Source: Pseudobdellovibrionaceae bacterium
GTDB lineage: Bacteria; Bdellovibrionota; Bdellovibrionia; Bdellovibrionales; UBA1609
Length of the DNA stretch: 64,000 nucleotides
NCBI GenBank assembly: GCA_947444305.1
Contig: CANEZP010000002.1
Location: 347,478 to 411,477 of the forward strand
Direction of reading: 5' to 3'
Shown here: positions 24,824-34,800 of the stretch, in pieces
Position numbering within the stretch: position 1 is the stretch's first letter
How the letters are laid out: every line of letters begins with the position of its first letter
Made by a program: the position numbers and the translations under genes
The notes under the pieces: model-generated
The model's database searches: none
Seen by the model: the letters and a program-made list of their open reading frames with translations, nothing else
What the model was told of the DNA's origin: nothing

Positions 24824-25536
24824 TTCTTGGGCGGCACTTCTGTTTTTTGGTGGCTTTGATTGTAGGTGAAGCGCATCTGGAGCAATTCAACCAGCAACGC
24901 AAACCCCATCGGCATGTAGATATAACCTTTGGGCACGTGGCCGCCGACGCCCTCGATAACCAGCGTCACGCCGATCGTGACCAAGAACGAGAGCGCGAGA
25001 ATTTTCAAAGTCGCGTGCTTCTGCACGAACGCGGCGATCTTGCCCGAGAAGGCCAAAACTAGAACGAACGAAACGACGACCGAAGCGTAAATCACGAGCA
25101 GATTTTCGGTCAAACCGACCGCGGTGATGACCGAATCGATCGAGAACACGAGATCCAAAATGACGATTTGTGAAATCACGGCCGAGAATTTTGCGAAAAC
25201 TTTTTCGACCCCGTGGCCCGCTTGGGTGGACTCGACGGTGTGGTGAATTTCTTTGACGGCCTTGAACAATAAGAAGCCGCCGCCCGCGATCAACACGAGG
25301 CTTTTCCAGCTTAAGCTAAACAAAACCGGTTCATTCATGCGGACCAGTAGTGACGCGCCCATCAGCAAAACGAGCCGTGCGACCAGCGCTAGACCAAGGC
25401 CTATGAAGCGCGCTTTGTTGCGGCTGCTCTCGGGCAGACGGTCCGTAAGTATGGAAATGAGCAGGATGTTGTCGATTCCCAAGACAACTTCCAGACCAAC
25501 GAGCAGGGCAAACGTAGCGAGTAGATTAATATCCAT
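24820..25536 (-). CDS. TerC-family integral membrane protein
   Basis: The 238-residue protein has about seven TMs and the TerC signatures LEVVLGIDNILLISIL near the N-terminus and LDLVFSIDSVITAVGLT in the second half, each with the acidic residue thought to bind metal ions. Family members export Mn2+ or help metallate exported proteins. The gene is translationally coupled to the ABC-F gene by an ATGA overlap. Confidence 0.88.
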   Translation of the reverse strand: MDINLLATFALLVGLEVVLGIDNILLISILTDRLPESSRNKARFIGLGLALVARLVLLMGASLLVRMNEPVLFSLSWKSLVLIAGGGFLLFKAVKEIHHTVESTQAGHGVEKVFAKFSAVISQIVILDLVFSIDSVITAVGLTENLLVIYASVVVSFVLVLAFSGKIAAFVQKHATLKILALSFLVTIGVTLVIEGVGGHVPKGYIYMPMGFALLVELLQMRFTYNQSHQKTEVPPKK

Positions 25537-25647
25537 GGGAACGGATATTAGGCTGTCTCGTTTTAAGACGTCAACGAGCGAAATTCTTGAGAAGTCAGGC
25601 GAATCTCCCGAAAAGAAGACATAATACTCCTTCGAGGGATCACGGCG

Positions 25648-26532
25648 ATGATGAAAAGCGTAACGAAAATACTGACGATCGCGAGCATGCTCACGAACTC
25701 ACTCCCGGTTTTTGCCGAGGGCACGGGATCGGGTATCCCCAAGTCGAAATGTGATAAAGAGCTGGTCAAAGAAATTTATACCGAGGGCAAAAGCGATCTG
25801 ATGGATGCCCATCGCAAATATTTCGTCGAAAAGGAAACTCGCGATTGGACCCCCGGCCAATTCTGCGCCTGGCTCAAACTTCGCCACCAAGGCAAAACGG
25901 AAGCCGAATTCGGCTGCACTCAGTGCGGACCGGCTGATCCGCAAACCGGCGTCGAGAAGTCTTTTGATGGTCCGTTCCGCAGACAAATTCGTGATACCGC
26001 CAATCGCCGTCCTCCTCGTGAAGTTGTTGAAGAGGGCGAAGAGCGCGTAGAACGTGGTGGTGGCGGCGGCTTCATGGGCAGCCCCTTCATGGGTGGTTTG
26101 CTCGGCGGAGCGCTCGGTGGTTTTCTCGGAACGTTCCTCGCGAGTCGCATGGGTCAGCAACAACAGCAGCCTTATTTCCCGCAACCTTTTGGTCAGTACG
26201 GTCCGCAAGGTCCTCCCGGTATGATGCCGATCCCGCGTGCACCCGGCATGTTGCCGATGCCCGGTCAGTTCGGTGGTCAGATGGGTGGCGGCGCCGTGGC
26301 TCCCTGGGCGGCTCCTTATTTAGGTGGTCAGCAGCAATTCGCCGGGATCGGCGGTTACGGCGCGGGCGCTTACGGTCAGTACGGTGGCGGCGGTTACGGC
26401 GGGGGCTACGCGGCTCCCGGAATAGCACCCGGTCTCGCACCGGGCGTGTTGCCCTTAGCGCCGCAGAGCAATTACGGCGTCGGCGGATCCATTCCGCAGA
26501 ATCACTGGAACTTAATTAACGTCGGACGTTAG
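25648..26532 (+). CDS. exported Gly/Pro-rich protein with glycine zipper
   Basis: The 294-residue protein has a signal peptide (ending PVFAEG), a globular part of about 100 residues with four Cys (SKCDK, QFCAW, CTQC), and a glycine zipper (FMGGLLGGALGGFLGTFLA). A long Gly/Pro/Gln/Tyr-rich tail follows (QQQQQPYFPQPFGQYG, GGGYGGGYAAPG). Such composition suits a surface or matrix-associated protein. Function unknown. Its 3' end overlaps the opposite-strand gene by 17 nt. Confidence 0.65.
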   Translation: MMKSVTKILTIASMLTNSLPVFAEGTGSGIPKSKCDKELVKEIYTEGKSDLMDAHRKYFVEKETRDWTPGQFCAWLKLRHQGKTEAEFGCTQCGPADPQTGVEKSFDGPFRRQIRDTANRRPPREVVEEGEERVERGGGGGFMGSPFMGGLLGGALGGFLGTFLASRMGQQQQQPYFPQPFGQYGPQGPPGMMPIPRAPGMLPMPGQFGGQMGGGAVAPWAAPYLGGQQQFAGIGGYGAGAYGQYGGGGYGGGYAAPGIAPGLAPGVLPLAPQSNYGVGGSIPQNHWNLINVGR

Positions 26533-26899
26533 TTACGAATTTGAAGCGTGCGAACCGCTGATCGTTGAGCGGGTTCGCCACGTTTTTACCTGAGAGAATC
26601 AGAATCATCACGGGCCACAAAATCAAATTGGCCGCGACGGCAATAATCGTAAGCAGCAAAGCGGGCGGGGCGAGCAATACCAGTCCCAGCCAGGGCAAAA
26701 CGCCGCCGAAATTCACCGCGGTATGAAACATCCAGCTAAAAACCAAAGCGAAAGCCACCGCGGGAATCGATACGCCGATGAGCACGCGTAGAAGCTGAAG
26801 CACGATCGGCCAGCGTTTGACCGTAGCCTTCGCGGAAGGGCGCGGGGCCTGGCCGGGTTCGATGATTTCGGGATTTTCGGGTGTGCCGATCTCTGCCAT
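26516..26899 (-). CDS. small membrane protein, two TM segments
   Basis: The likely protein is 127 residues from MAEIGTPENP: a polar N-terminus, two hydrophobic segments (LIGVSIPAVAFALVFSWMF and LLAPPALLLTIIAVAANLIL) and a basic C-terminus ending VTNVRR. A 9-residue upstream extension is open but has no ribosome binding site. No family recognised. Confidence 0.55.
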   Translation of the reverse strand: MAEIGTPENPEIIEPGQAPRPSAKATVKRWPIVLQLLRVLIGVSIPAVAFALVFSWMFHTAVNFGGVLPWLGLVLLAPPALLLTIIAVAANLILWPVMILILSGKNVANPLNDQRFARFKFVTNVRR

Positions 26900-27006
26900 A
26901 GGCACCTTGTGTAACTCAAAATACATTGCGCCGTGAAGTTTATTTTTTAAAGCGTGAGCGACGCATCCACTTGATCACCCCTCCATAACGGCGTAAGACC
27001 ACCTTC

Positions 27007-27183
27007 ATGAATAATGATGTTAGCGACGCCGTACCGATGGAAACCCGCATGGATCTTCTCGAGCGTAAAACGCAGCAACTCGCCGATCTTTTGGCGGGGC
27101 TTGCGCAAGTCACGCAACAGCTCATGGAGATGAATCACACCGTCCTCGAAGCCGCGAAAGATCTGCGCGCGCGTAAGAATTAA
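27007..27183 (+). CDS. 58-residue coiled-coil protein (tentative)
   Basis: The frame encodes MNNDVSDAVPMETRMDLLER, then a regular heptad helix (LADLLAGLAQVTQQLMEMN) and a basic end ARKN. Hydrophobic residues repeat at a/d positions, which supports a real product, but no clear ribosome binding site precedes the ATG. A competing minus-strand frame (26947-27138) is weaker in composition. Confidence 0.4.
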   Translation: MNNDVSDAVPMETRMDLLERKTQQLADLLAGLAQVTQQLMEMNHTVLEAAKDLRARKN

Positions 27184-27224
27184 GAATAATTAACGCTTTA
27201 CATGGTCAATCAATAGGTCACCCA

Positions 27225-28130
27225 ATGAAAAATCTAATTTGCATCCTCGTTGCTTTGGCATCTTTCGTTACTCACGCGCAAGAAGCGACGACGACCACCG
27301 ATTCTGCATCGGGCGCCGACACCGACGCCATCATCACCAACATCAAAATGCGCACCGAGAGTGGTTCGAAGTCGAGGTACTCGCTCGCTTTCGCGCTTGG
27401 TTACAACACCGGCTCGCTTGAAAAACCGTTCGACGAGAAACGTCCTAACCTCAGCGGACAGGCCGGCAACACGGATTTCACTTCGTTGACCGGGTCGGTT
27501 TCGGGCAAATACACGCTTGACCCCCAGCGCAGTTTTTTCGGCGGGGTAGGCGTACGCTGGATCGTGCCCAGCCAGATGGAAAAACCGGCCGGCTACACGG
27601 GCGATAAAGTCGACGCCGACAATCCTTTCGTGCGTTATCAATACTTGTACCGGTGGCTCGGCGTTCAGGCTTCGCTCGGGGTTACGCAGACGGTTTTCAC
27701 CGCTTCCGATCTACAGAAGAACGGCTACGTCACGCAAACCGGGATTTCGCAGTACAACGCTTACGACTTTGGTGGTTCGCAATTCTCGGTGGGCTTCATT
27801 CCTTACTTGAATCTAGGCTTCTTCGATAAAAACTCGGCCGCGGCGAAAGCGACGCAAGCCGATTACGCCTTCGGCATCACGCCGTTCATCGAATACCGCG
27901 TGAACGATTGGATCAATTTACGTAGCGATTCGAATCCCATGGCGTTTGAGCACCGGCGCTCAAGCAGCAACGCAAATACCTATCTTCGTCAGCGCGTGAT
28001 CCAAACGTTCGCGGTTGGTTTCGCGGTGACGCGTGATATTTACGTGTCCCCGGGGGTGCTCTGGATCGTGGCCGACCCACGTAACGACCGCACCACCACG
28101 TGGGTTTCGGCGAACTTTAATATTTTCTAG
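27225..28130 (+). CDS. outer-membrane beta-barrel protein, unknown
   Basis: The 301-residue protein has a signal peptide (MKNLICILVALASFVTHA) and many amphipathic strands rich in Tyr, Gly and Ser (SRYSLAFALGYNTGSLEK, GVGVRWIVPSQM, SVGFIPYLNLGFFDK). It ends TTWVSANFNIF, a typical barrel C-terminus with aromatic last residue. AGGTCACCCA precedes the ATG. Likely a porin-like or structural outer-membrane protein; substrate unknown. Confidence 0.7.
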   Translation: MKNLICILVALASFVTHAQEATTTTDSASGADTDAIITNIKMRTESGSKSRYSLAFALGYNTGSLEKPFDEKRPNLSGQAGNTDFTSLTGSVSGKYTLDPQRSFFGGVGVRWIVPSQMEKPAGYTGDKVDADNPFVRYQYLYRWLGVQASLGVTQTVFTASDLQKNGYVTQTGISQYNAYDFGGSQFSVGFIPYLNLGFFDKNSAAAKATQADYAFGITPFIEYRVNDWINLRSDSNPMAFEHRRSSSNANTYLRQRVIQTFAVGFAVTRDIYVSPGVLWIVADPRNDRTTTWVSANFNIF

Positions 28131-28288
28131 CCAACGGGCGCGGGCTCTGCTAGCTTGCGTCATCAATCAATCAAGTCGCTTCTGAGTTTTAAGGGCATTC
28201 CGTCCGCTTCTCGTTTTGGCGACACTCTGGAATTTCAAGCTTTATTTACGAAGCTTGGTTCCTGACATTCAGCCATCAGGAGATGTCT

Positions 28289-29470
28289 ATGTCCACGTTC
28301 GAACAGTTCGGCTTACCGCCGTCCCTCGGCAAAGCTTTAGATGCTTTGAAATTTATTAACCCCACGCCCATTCAAGAAAAAGCCATTCCGCCCGGCCTCG
28401 CGGGCCGCGATGTTTTAGGCATGGCACAAACGGGCACCGGCAAAACCGGCGCGTTCGCGATTCCCATGTGCGTGCGTTTGATGAATGATCCGAAGGCCTC
28501 GGCTTTGATCTTGGCGCCCACGCGCGAACTCGCGATGCAGATTCACGAGTTTGTTAAAGAGCTCGCGGGCAAAAACTTTAATCTCTCGCCCGCGCTGGTC
28601 ATCGGCGGCATGTCGATGCGCCAACAAAATCACCAACTGCGCAGCGGCGCACGCATTTTGATCGCGACGCCCGGCCGCTTGGTCGATCACCTGCGCACGC
28701 AACCGCAATTGCTTTCGAGATCTTCTATTTTTATTTTGGACGAAGCCGATCGCATGCTCGACATGGGGTTCGCGCCGCAATTGAAAATCGTTATCCGCCA
28801 CTTACCGCGTGCACGGCAGACTATGTTATTTTCGGCAACGTTCCCGCCCGAGATTAAACGCATGGCCAACGACCTTTTAAAAAATCCCGTTGAGGCTTCG
28901 GTCGGGCAAACTTCGATTCCGATCGCCAAAATTGAGCAGGCCGTAATCCGCACCACGCAAAAAGAAAAGAACGAAGTTCTGCTCGACGAATTGAACACCC
29001 GTAAGGGCGCCGTCTTGATTTTCACGCGAACCAAGCATCGCACGGATCGTCTCAGCAAATATCTGAACGGCTTCGGCTACATGGTGACGCGTATTCACGG
29101 TGACCGCACGCAAGGGCAGCGCAAGCAAGCCATCGAAGGATTTCGGTCGGGGCAATTCCGCATACTCGTCGCGACCGACATCGCCGCGCGTGGTTTGGAT
29201 ATCGACGACATCGCGCACGTGATTAACTACGATCTTCCGCAGGTGCCGGAAGATTTCGTGCACCGTATCGGCCGTACGGCCCGCAACGGGAAAAGTGGGC
29301 AGGCGCTTTCGATGCTTACCCCCGAAGACAAAGTGATGTGGCGTTCGATCGCGCGCATCGCGAAATTCGATCCGGAAGAGCGGGTAGGCGAAAAAGCCGA
29401 GCCCCGTCCCGGAGTAAAAGCCCCCCCGATGGGGCGTCAGGCCCCGCGCCAGCATTTTCAGCGGCGTTAA
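28289..29470 (+). CDS. DEAD-box ATP-dependent RNA helicase (RhlE-like)
   Basis: The 393-residue protein holds all helicase motifs: Q motif (F...INPTPIQEKAIP), motif I AQTGTGKT, Ia PTRELA, Ib TPGRL, II DEADRML, III SAT, IV VLIFTRTKHRT, V ATDIAARGLD, and VI HRIGRTAR. The short C-terminus is basic and ends APRQHFQRR, as in RhlE-type helicases of ribosome assembly and RNA decay. The second ATG, 6 nt after AGGAG, is the better start than the ATG at 28283. Confidence 0.93.
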   Translation: MSTFEQFGLPPSLGKALDALKFINPTPIQEKAIPPGLAGRDVLGMAQTGTGKTGAFAIPMCVRLMNDPKASALILAPTRELAMQIHEFVKELAGKNFNLSPALVIGGMSMRQQNHQLRSGARILIATPGRLVDHLRTQPQLLSRSSIFILDEADRMLDMGFAPQLKIVIRHLPRARQTMLFSATFPPEIKRMANDLLKNPVEASVGQTSIPIAKIEQAVIRTTQKEKNEVLLDELNTRKGAVLIFTRTKHRTDRLSKYLNGFGYMVTRIHGDRTQGQRKQAIEGFRSGQFRILVATDIAARGLDIDDIAHVINYDLPQVPEDFVHRIGRTARNGKSGQALSMLTPEDKVMWRSIARIAKFDPEERVGEKAEPRPGVKAPPMGRQAPRQHFQRR

Positions 29471-29541
29471 TTCTCTCTGCCCGGTGGTCGCCGTATTGCA
29501 ATTATGTACGGCGATCAGCTCAACCTCATCCGGGAGATAAT

Positions 29542-30168
29542 ATGAAATTCGAACTACCCCCTTTGCCTTACGCGACCACAGCGCTCGAACCCGTAATTTC
29601 GAGCGCTACGCTTGAGGTGCATCATGGAAAGCATCACAAGGCTTACGTCGATAAACTAAATAAGTTCATCGCGGGCACCGACTACGAAAAAATGGAGCTG
29701 CGGGACATCATTCTTGCCTCCAAGGGCAAAGACAAAAAAGTCTATAACAACGCCGCGCAAACTTGGAATCACACTTTCTTTTGGAACTGTATGGTGCCCT
29801 CGGGCAAGAAAATGAGCAACGGCCTGAACGGCGTGCTCACCAGAAGCTTCGGCTCGATTGAAGAGTTCCAGAAAAAATTCAACGCCGAAGCCGCCGATCT
29901 TTTTGGCTCGGGTTGGGTGTGGCTCGTGCAGGATCAGTCGGGTGCACTCGCGATCCGTGGTTTGAAAAACGCCAACAATCCCATGAACGACAACGAAGTG
30001 CCGCTGATGGTCTTGGACGTTTGGGAGCATGCCTACTATCTCGATTACAAAAATGAACGGCCTAAATTTGCCGAAAACTTTTGGAAGATCGTGAACTGGG
30101 AATTCGTTGAGGCCGAGCTCAACCGCTCGGGCAAATCCCAGCCGGAACTAGTGGCCAACCTTAATTAG
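29542..30168 (+). CDS. sodB: superoxide dismutase (Fe type)
   Basis: The 208-residue protein converts superoxide to O2 and H2O2. Metal ligands and family motifs are clear: VHHGKHHKAYVDKLN (first His), AAQTWNHTFFWNCMVP (second His; this form is usual for Fe-SOD), and LDVWEHAYYLDYKNERPKF (Asp and third His). No signal peptide, so cytoplasmic. GGGAGATAAT precedes the ATG. It starts a run of three genes in the same direction with hemolysin III and trmO. Confidence 0.94.
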   Translation: MKFELPPLPYATTALEPVISSATLEVHHGKHHKAYVDKLNKFIAGTDYEKMELRDIILASKGKDKKVYNNAAQTWNHTFFWNCMVPSGKKMSNGLNGVLTRSFGSIEEFQKKFNAEAADLFGSGWVWLVQDQSGALAIRGLKNANNPMNDNEVPLMVLDVWEHAYYLDYKNERPKFAENFWKIVNWEFVEAELNRSGKSQPELVANLN

Positions 30169-30188
30169 CTGAGCTAAGGCTTAAGGGA

Positions 30189-30839
30189 ATGAAAACGCCG
30201 ATTCCCGAACAAATACTTAAGCCATTGTTGCGCGGGCATTTTCACCAAGCCGCTTTCTTTTTCGCGCTTGGGGCCTGCGCGATGCTGGTCGCAAATACCA
30301 ATGAGCCACGCGCGGTCGGAGTGGCCGTCATCTATTCGCTGAGTTTAGTTTGTATGTTCGGGGTCTCGGCCCTTTATCACCGACCCACCTGGTCTCCCGG
30401 TTCTCGATCACTTTTAAAACGTTTCGATCACGCCGCCATCTTTATTTTAATCGCGGGCACGGGCACGCCGATCTCTTGGCTGGCGCTCGATCCGCAAGCC
30501 GGTGGTCGGTTGTTGCTTTTGGTTTGGGCAACGGCCGCGGTGGGTATTTTCCAGTCCTTATTCTGGGTCAGGGCACCCAAATGGATTTCCGTCGGCCTCT
30601 ACATCATCTGCGGTTGGATGGCGGGGCCTTACCTTCCCGAAATCGGGGCGGCGCTCGGGCCGGTCAGCGTTTGGTTGCTCGTCGCCGGGGGGCTTTTATA
30701 TACGGCGGGGGCGCTCATCTACGCTTTGAAGAAGCCGAACCCTTACCCTCGCGTTTTTGGCTATCACGAAATCTTTCACTTGCTCACGATCTTCGCCGCG
30801 GCTTTGCACTTTATCGTCATCATGCGCTTGGTGAATTGA
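30189..30839 (+). CDS. hemolysin III/PAQR-family membrane protein
   Basis: The 216-residue protein has seven hydrophobic segments and the PAQR/YqfA signatures SALYHRPTW (His), RFDHAAIFILIAGTGTP and VFGYHEIFHLLTIFAAALHF, where the conserved Asp and His residues build the intramembrane metal site. The bacterial function is unsettled (membrane fluidity or lipid hydrolase activity is proposed). It follows sodB by 20 nt and overlaps trmO by one nucleotide (TGATG). Confidence 0.87.
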   Translation: MKTPIPEQILKPLLRGHFHQAAFFFALGACAMLVANTNEPRAVGVAVIYSLSLVCMFGVSALYHRPTWSPGSRSLLKRFDHAAIFILIAGTGTPISWLALDPQAGGRLLLLVWATAAVGIFQSLFWVRAPKWISVGLYIICGWMAGPYLPEIGAALGPVSVWLLVAGGLLYTAGALIYALKKPNPYPRVFGYHEIFHLLTIFAAALHFIVIMRLVN

Positions 30840-31546
30840 TGGAGCTGCCGCTAAAAACGATCGGTTGGATCCGCGCCGACTTCAAACAAAAATTCGGAAC
30901 GCCCCGGCAGGGCTCACTCGCTAAGAACAGTCGCGCGTCGGTAGAACTCAGTCCCGAGTGGCGGGGTCGCGGGATACTCAGCGGCCTCGAAGATTTCTCG
31001 CACGTGTGGTTGATTACGCACTTGCACCTCAGCATCAGCAAGCGTAACCGCGGCAAAGTTCATCCGCCACGCCTGCAGGGAAAAAAGATCGGTGTTATGG
31101 CTTCGCGAAGCCCGCATCGACCAAATAATATCGGTTTAACGCTGGCGCGCATTCTATCGTGCGAGGGCGATGAGCTGCGATTGGCCGAGGTTGATCTGGT
31201 CGAAGGTACACCGATTTTAGATATCAAACCTTATCTTGCGCAGGCCGATCGTCCCGAAGATTTTAAGGGCGGGTGGACGGATAAGATTGCGATCGCGCCG
31301 CGCGTTTGCGAATTTTCCGAACAAGCTTTGCATAATATGGATGAACTAACGAAAGCGAAAGTCATCGAAGATCCCGCGCGATTGCGCGCTTTGGTTCATG
31401 AAATGTTGGCGTTAGATCCTCGTCCTCCCGCGTACTTAGCCCGGTCGGATGCGCGTTTTGCGATTTGGGTTTCGGGATTAAACGTGGTGTTTCGTTTTCA
31501 TGACGAAAAGTTCACCGTTATCGCGGTCGAACAACAAAATAAATGA
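30839..31546 (+). CDS. trmO: tRNA (N6-threonylcarbamoyladenosine(37)-N6)-methyltransferase, TrmO/TsaA family
   Basis: The 235-residue protein matches TrmO: IGWIRADFKQKFGTPRQGSL at the start, LEDFSHVWLITHLH, VMASRSPHRPNNIGLTLARI and LVEGTPILDIKPYL. TrmO methylates t6A37 in tRNA-Thr using SAM. The C-terminal part (ARFAIWVSGLNVVFRF and following) fits the extended form. Start overlaps the previous stop. A tRNA-Thr gene is also in the window but 14 kb away. Confidence 0.88.
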   Translation: MELPLKTIGWIRADFKQKFGTPRQGSLAKNSRASVELSPEWRGRGILSGLEDFSHVWLITHLHLSISKRNRGKVHPPRLQGKKIGVMASRSPHRPNNIGLTLARILSCEGDELRLAEVDLVEGTPILDIKPYLAQADRPEDFKGGWTDKIAIAPRVCEFSEQALHNMDELTKAKVIEDPARLRALVHEMLALDPRPPAYLARSDARFAIWVSGLNVVFRFHDEKFTVIAVEQQNK

Positions 31547-31658
31547 ATTTGAAAATATAATTTCCAATTTGTACATTATGCGCGTATTCTCACGTTATCA
31601 GTTCGCTACAATTTTAGTTTGTAGACATCATCTGACACATTTTTAGGAAGGAGGACGC

Positions 31659-31772
31659 ATGATCGATCAAATTATTAAAGCTGGAATCACCGACGGAATG
31701 TGCGTCCGACCTACCATGGGCGCCGCATCTCTAGCCAAAGCTAGTGCTTCCGCCCGCTCCTCTACCTTTTAG
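31659..31772 (+). CDS. 37-residue peptide upstream of the ABC exporter
   Basis: A 38-codon frame starts at ATG with AGGAAGGAGG 5 nt upstream, one of the strongest ribosome binding sites in the window. It encodes MIDQIIKAGITDGMCVRPTM followed by an Ala/Ser-rich tail ending SSTF. No hydrophobic signal sequence is present. A TTGAAA...TACATT promoter-like pair lies about 100 nt upstream (from 31549), and no terminator is seen before the transporter, which begins 90 nt later. It may be an exported or modified peptide, a signalling peptide or a regulatory leader peptide. Confidence 0.5.
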   Translation: MIDQIIKAGITDGMCVRPTMGAASLAKASASARSSTF

Positions 31773-31862
31773 CTTCACCGTTAAAAGTATCACCGCTTAA
31801 CAATCCATTTTTTGAACCCGGCGCCGCCAATTTTGTCTGCGTCCAACAACTTGAGGTCTCAC

Positions 31863-34800
31863 GTGGCTTTTCTATTACGCTTTTGGCGTAAAGCCTTTTT
31901 TTCTGAAATCAATCCGGTCATCGAACTGGGCGCTAAGCGCAACCTGCAAGCCGAAGACTTGCCCGCGCTGCCGCCCGAGTTGGATCCGATCAACGAAACT
32001 ATTCCCGAAGCGGCCATCGACTGGTCGTCGGGTCCGGCGTTGATGAATTCATTGCTGCGCGCTTCTTTGAAGTTTATGGCTTGGCCCATGCTCTTCTACA
32101 TGGGCAACGCCGCTTTGAATTTGTGCGGTCCCGTATTGGTGAATCGCTTCGTGACTCGTTTGCAAAACGGCATCGGCGACGGGGCGGCCATGACCGAAGC
32201 TTTGCTCTACGGTCTATGCATCGGGGTTTCGGGCATCATCGCCGGCTTGTGCATTCAACATTACTTCTACGGATCGTTGCGCCGTTTTCAAATTACGGTA
32301 AACGTTTTGAACACGAAGATCTTCCGCCATTCGCTGGCGCTGAGTAAATCCGCGCGTGAGAAAATAGCGGTCGGCGATATCGTGAATCACATGAGTACCG
32401 ACACCGATTCGGTTTCGGAAATGGGAAACGCGGTTAGCGATCTTATCTATTGCGCTTTGATGATCGCCGGCGCGATCGGTTTGCTGTTCTATTACATCGG
32501 CGACACAGCTTGGGTCGCGGTCGTCCTGTTGGGATTGCTGGTACCGATCACTAAAAAAGTCAGCGCCGACTTCACCAGGTTCGATGAAGACTTAATGAAA
32601 CGACGGGATGCGCGCGTATCGCTAATGGCCCAAATGCTCAGCGCCGTTCGCTTGGTGAAGTACTTCGGTTGGGAAAAATCCGTCGGGGCGGAGATCGGCG
32701 AGATCCGCACGGCCGAGCTAGCTTCGCGCCGGCGCATCGCCGGGGCCGAGTTGCTTACGACTTTGGTTTACGTATCGGTCGGGACATTCGTTTTGTTCTC
32801 GGTTCTGGCCGTGCATACTTGGCGCGGCGGGCACTTGGACGCGGCGTTGGTTTTTACCTGCGTCAGCCTGTTCGTCCTGCTCGAGGATCCGTTTGCGTTT
32901 ATCTCGCGCGTGATCTCGATGTACATCAACGCCAAAGTCGGTGCCGAACGCATCGCGAAGTTCGTTGCGCAACCTACCGTCGAGCCCGACGCGGAAGGGG
33001 TTTCGGCGTCCGGACCCGGCGCTACGGCACCCGTGGGTTTCGTCATGGACGGCTTGAACGTTCACGTGGGCGAGAACCACCACTGGGCTCTCAAAGATCT
33101 GCAACTTTCGTTGCGTGCGGGCGAAAGCTTAGCGGTCGTCGGGACGGTGGGTGCAGGTAAGTCGACCTTCATCCACGCGCTGCTTGGTGAACTGCCTGCT
33201 TCGAGCGGTGAGATATACTTTACCGATCAACAGGGCGGCCGGCACGAATCGGTTCGGATCGGCTACGTTCCTCAGGAGGCCTACATCATCAACGGTCCTC
33301 TGAAAGAGAACTTGATGTTCGGCAACGAAGGCGTCACCGACGCGGACATAGATCACGCGATTGAGGTCGCGGGCCTTCGGCAGGATATGCAGCTGATGCA
33401 AGGTGGGTGGCGCACCGAAATCGGCGAGAAGGGAATCAATCTTTCGGGCGGGCAGCGCCAGCGGATTAGTCTCGCGCGCGCGATTTTGCACCGACCGCAG
33501 CTCGTGGTTCTCGACGATCCTTTATCGGCGGTCGATCCGGCGATGGAAGCTCATTTGGCGGAGCGGTTGTTATTCGGCGAATGGTCCAACATCACACGCG
33601 TCGTGATTACGCATCGCCTGAATCACTTACGTGATTTCGACCGTATCGCATTCTTGCGGGCGGGCGAGCTGATTGCGTGCGGAACTTTCGGGGAACTTGA
33701 GCAGAGCTGCGCGGATTTCCGCGAGTATTTGGATGAGTATGCTTTATCCAAAACGGGCGAGGTCGAGAAAAAGGCTTTGCCCGAGCGGAGCGCACTCGGC
33801 GGCGAAGGTTCGCGTATTACCGACGATGAAGATCGTGAGTACGGCGCGGTGAGCGGTGGGGTTTACCGGGATTATATTTTGTCGTTAGGTGGCGAAGGCC
33901 GCTGGCGGCCTTTGATCCTCGTGGGCTTAGCGTTGGCGGCGGCGAGCGGTACGGTGTTTCCGCTTCTACAGAAAACCTGGCTGGCCTACGTGTCGAATAT
34001 TCAGAGCGGAGAAGCCGCCGGTACGATGCCTTGGCTCGCACAGCTGGCGCACGGTCCGTCAACGGCGATTTACGTTTACGGCGGTCTCGGACTTCTCGTT
34101 TTGATCGCGACCTTGGCGGCGGATTTCTTTTGGCTAAAACGCGGATTAGCCGCGGGCCGGGATATTCACGACAACATGCTGAAGTCGGTATTGAACGCGA
34201 ACGTGCGATTTTATGATTCTACGCCGGTGGGCCGCGTCCTACAGAGATTTTCGCGCGACATGGAGTCAATCGATATCCAGCTCCAGTGGTCGTTCGAACA
34301 TTCGATGCGCTGCCTGGCGCAGGTCGTGATCACGCTTGCGTTGATCGTTTCGATTCTGCCTTGGATCTTGTTGGTTATCGCGCCGGTACTATTCATTTAT
34401 TACCGTGTGCAGAAGCTTTACCGGGTGAGCGCGCGAGAGGCGAAACGGTTAGACTCGATCTCGCGTTCGCCGCGATATGCACATTTCAAGGAGACGCTAC
34501 AGGGCTTGTCCGTGATTCGTGCGTTCGGCAAACGGGAATGGTTCTTGTCCGAATTTTATTCGCGACTGGCACATAACCAACGGATGTTTCATGGACACTA
34601 CATGATCAACCGTTGGTTCTCGTCGCGGATTCCGTTGGTCGGCGGATTGGTCTCACTGTGTACGGCGGTAGGCATCGTCCTGTCCGTTCGCTACGCAAAC
34701 TTATCGCCGGGCTTGGCCGGACTACTCACTGTTTATTCACTCAGCTTCTGGGGAGTCTTGAACTGGGGTATCCGTATCTGGTCCGAGGTCGAAGCGCGGA

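Noticed and set aside
26940..27138. Two minus-strand frames of about 60 codons
   Set aside because: No ribosome binding site and atypical composition; the plus-strand coiled-coil frame over the same DNA is more plausible.
29338..29541. N-terminal extension of the superoxide dismutase frame
   Set aside because: It overlaps the helicase gene, lacks SOD homology, and a good ribosome binding site precedes MKFELPPLPY.
30350..30838. N-terminal extension of TrmO
   Set aside because: It is an out-of-frame reading of the hemolysin III gene; TrmO homology begins at MELPLKTIGWIRADF.
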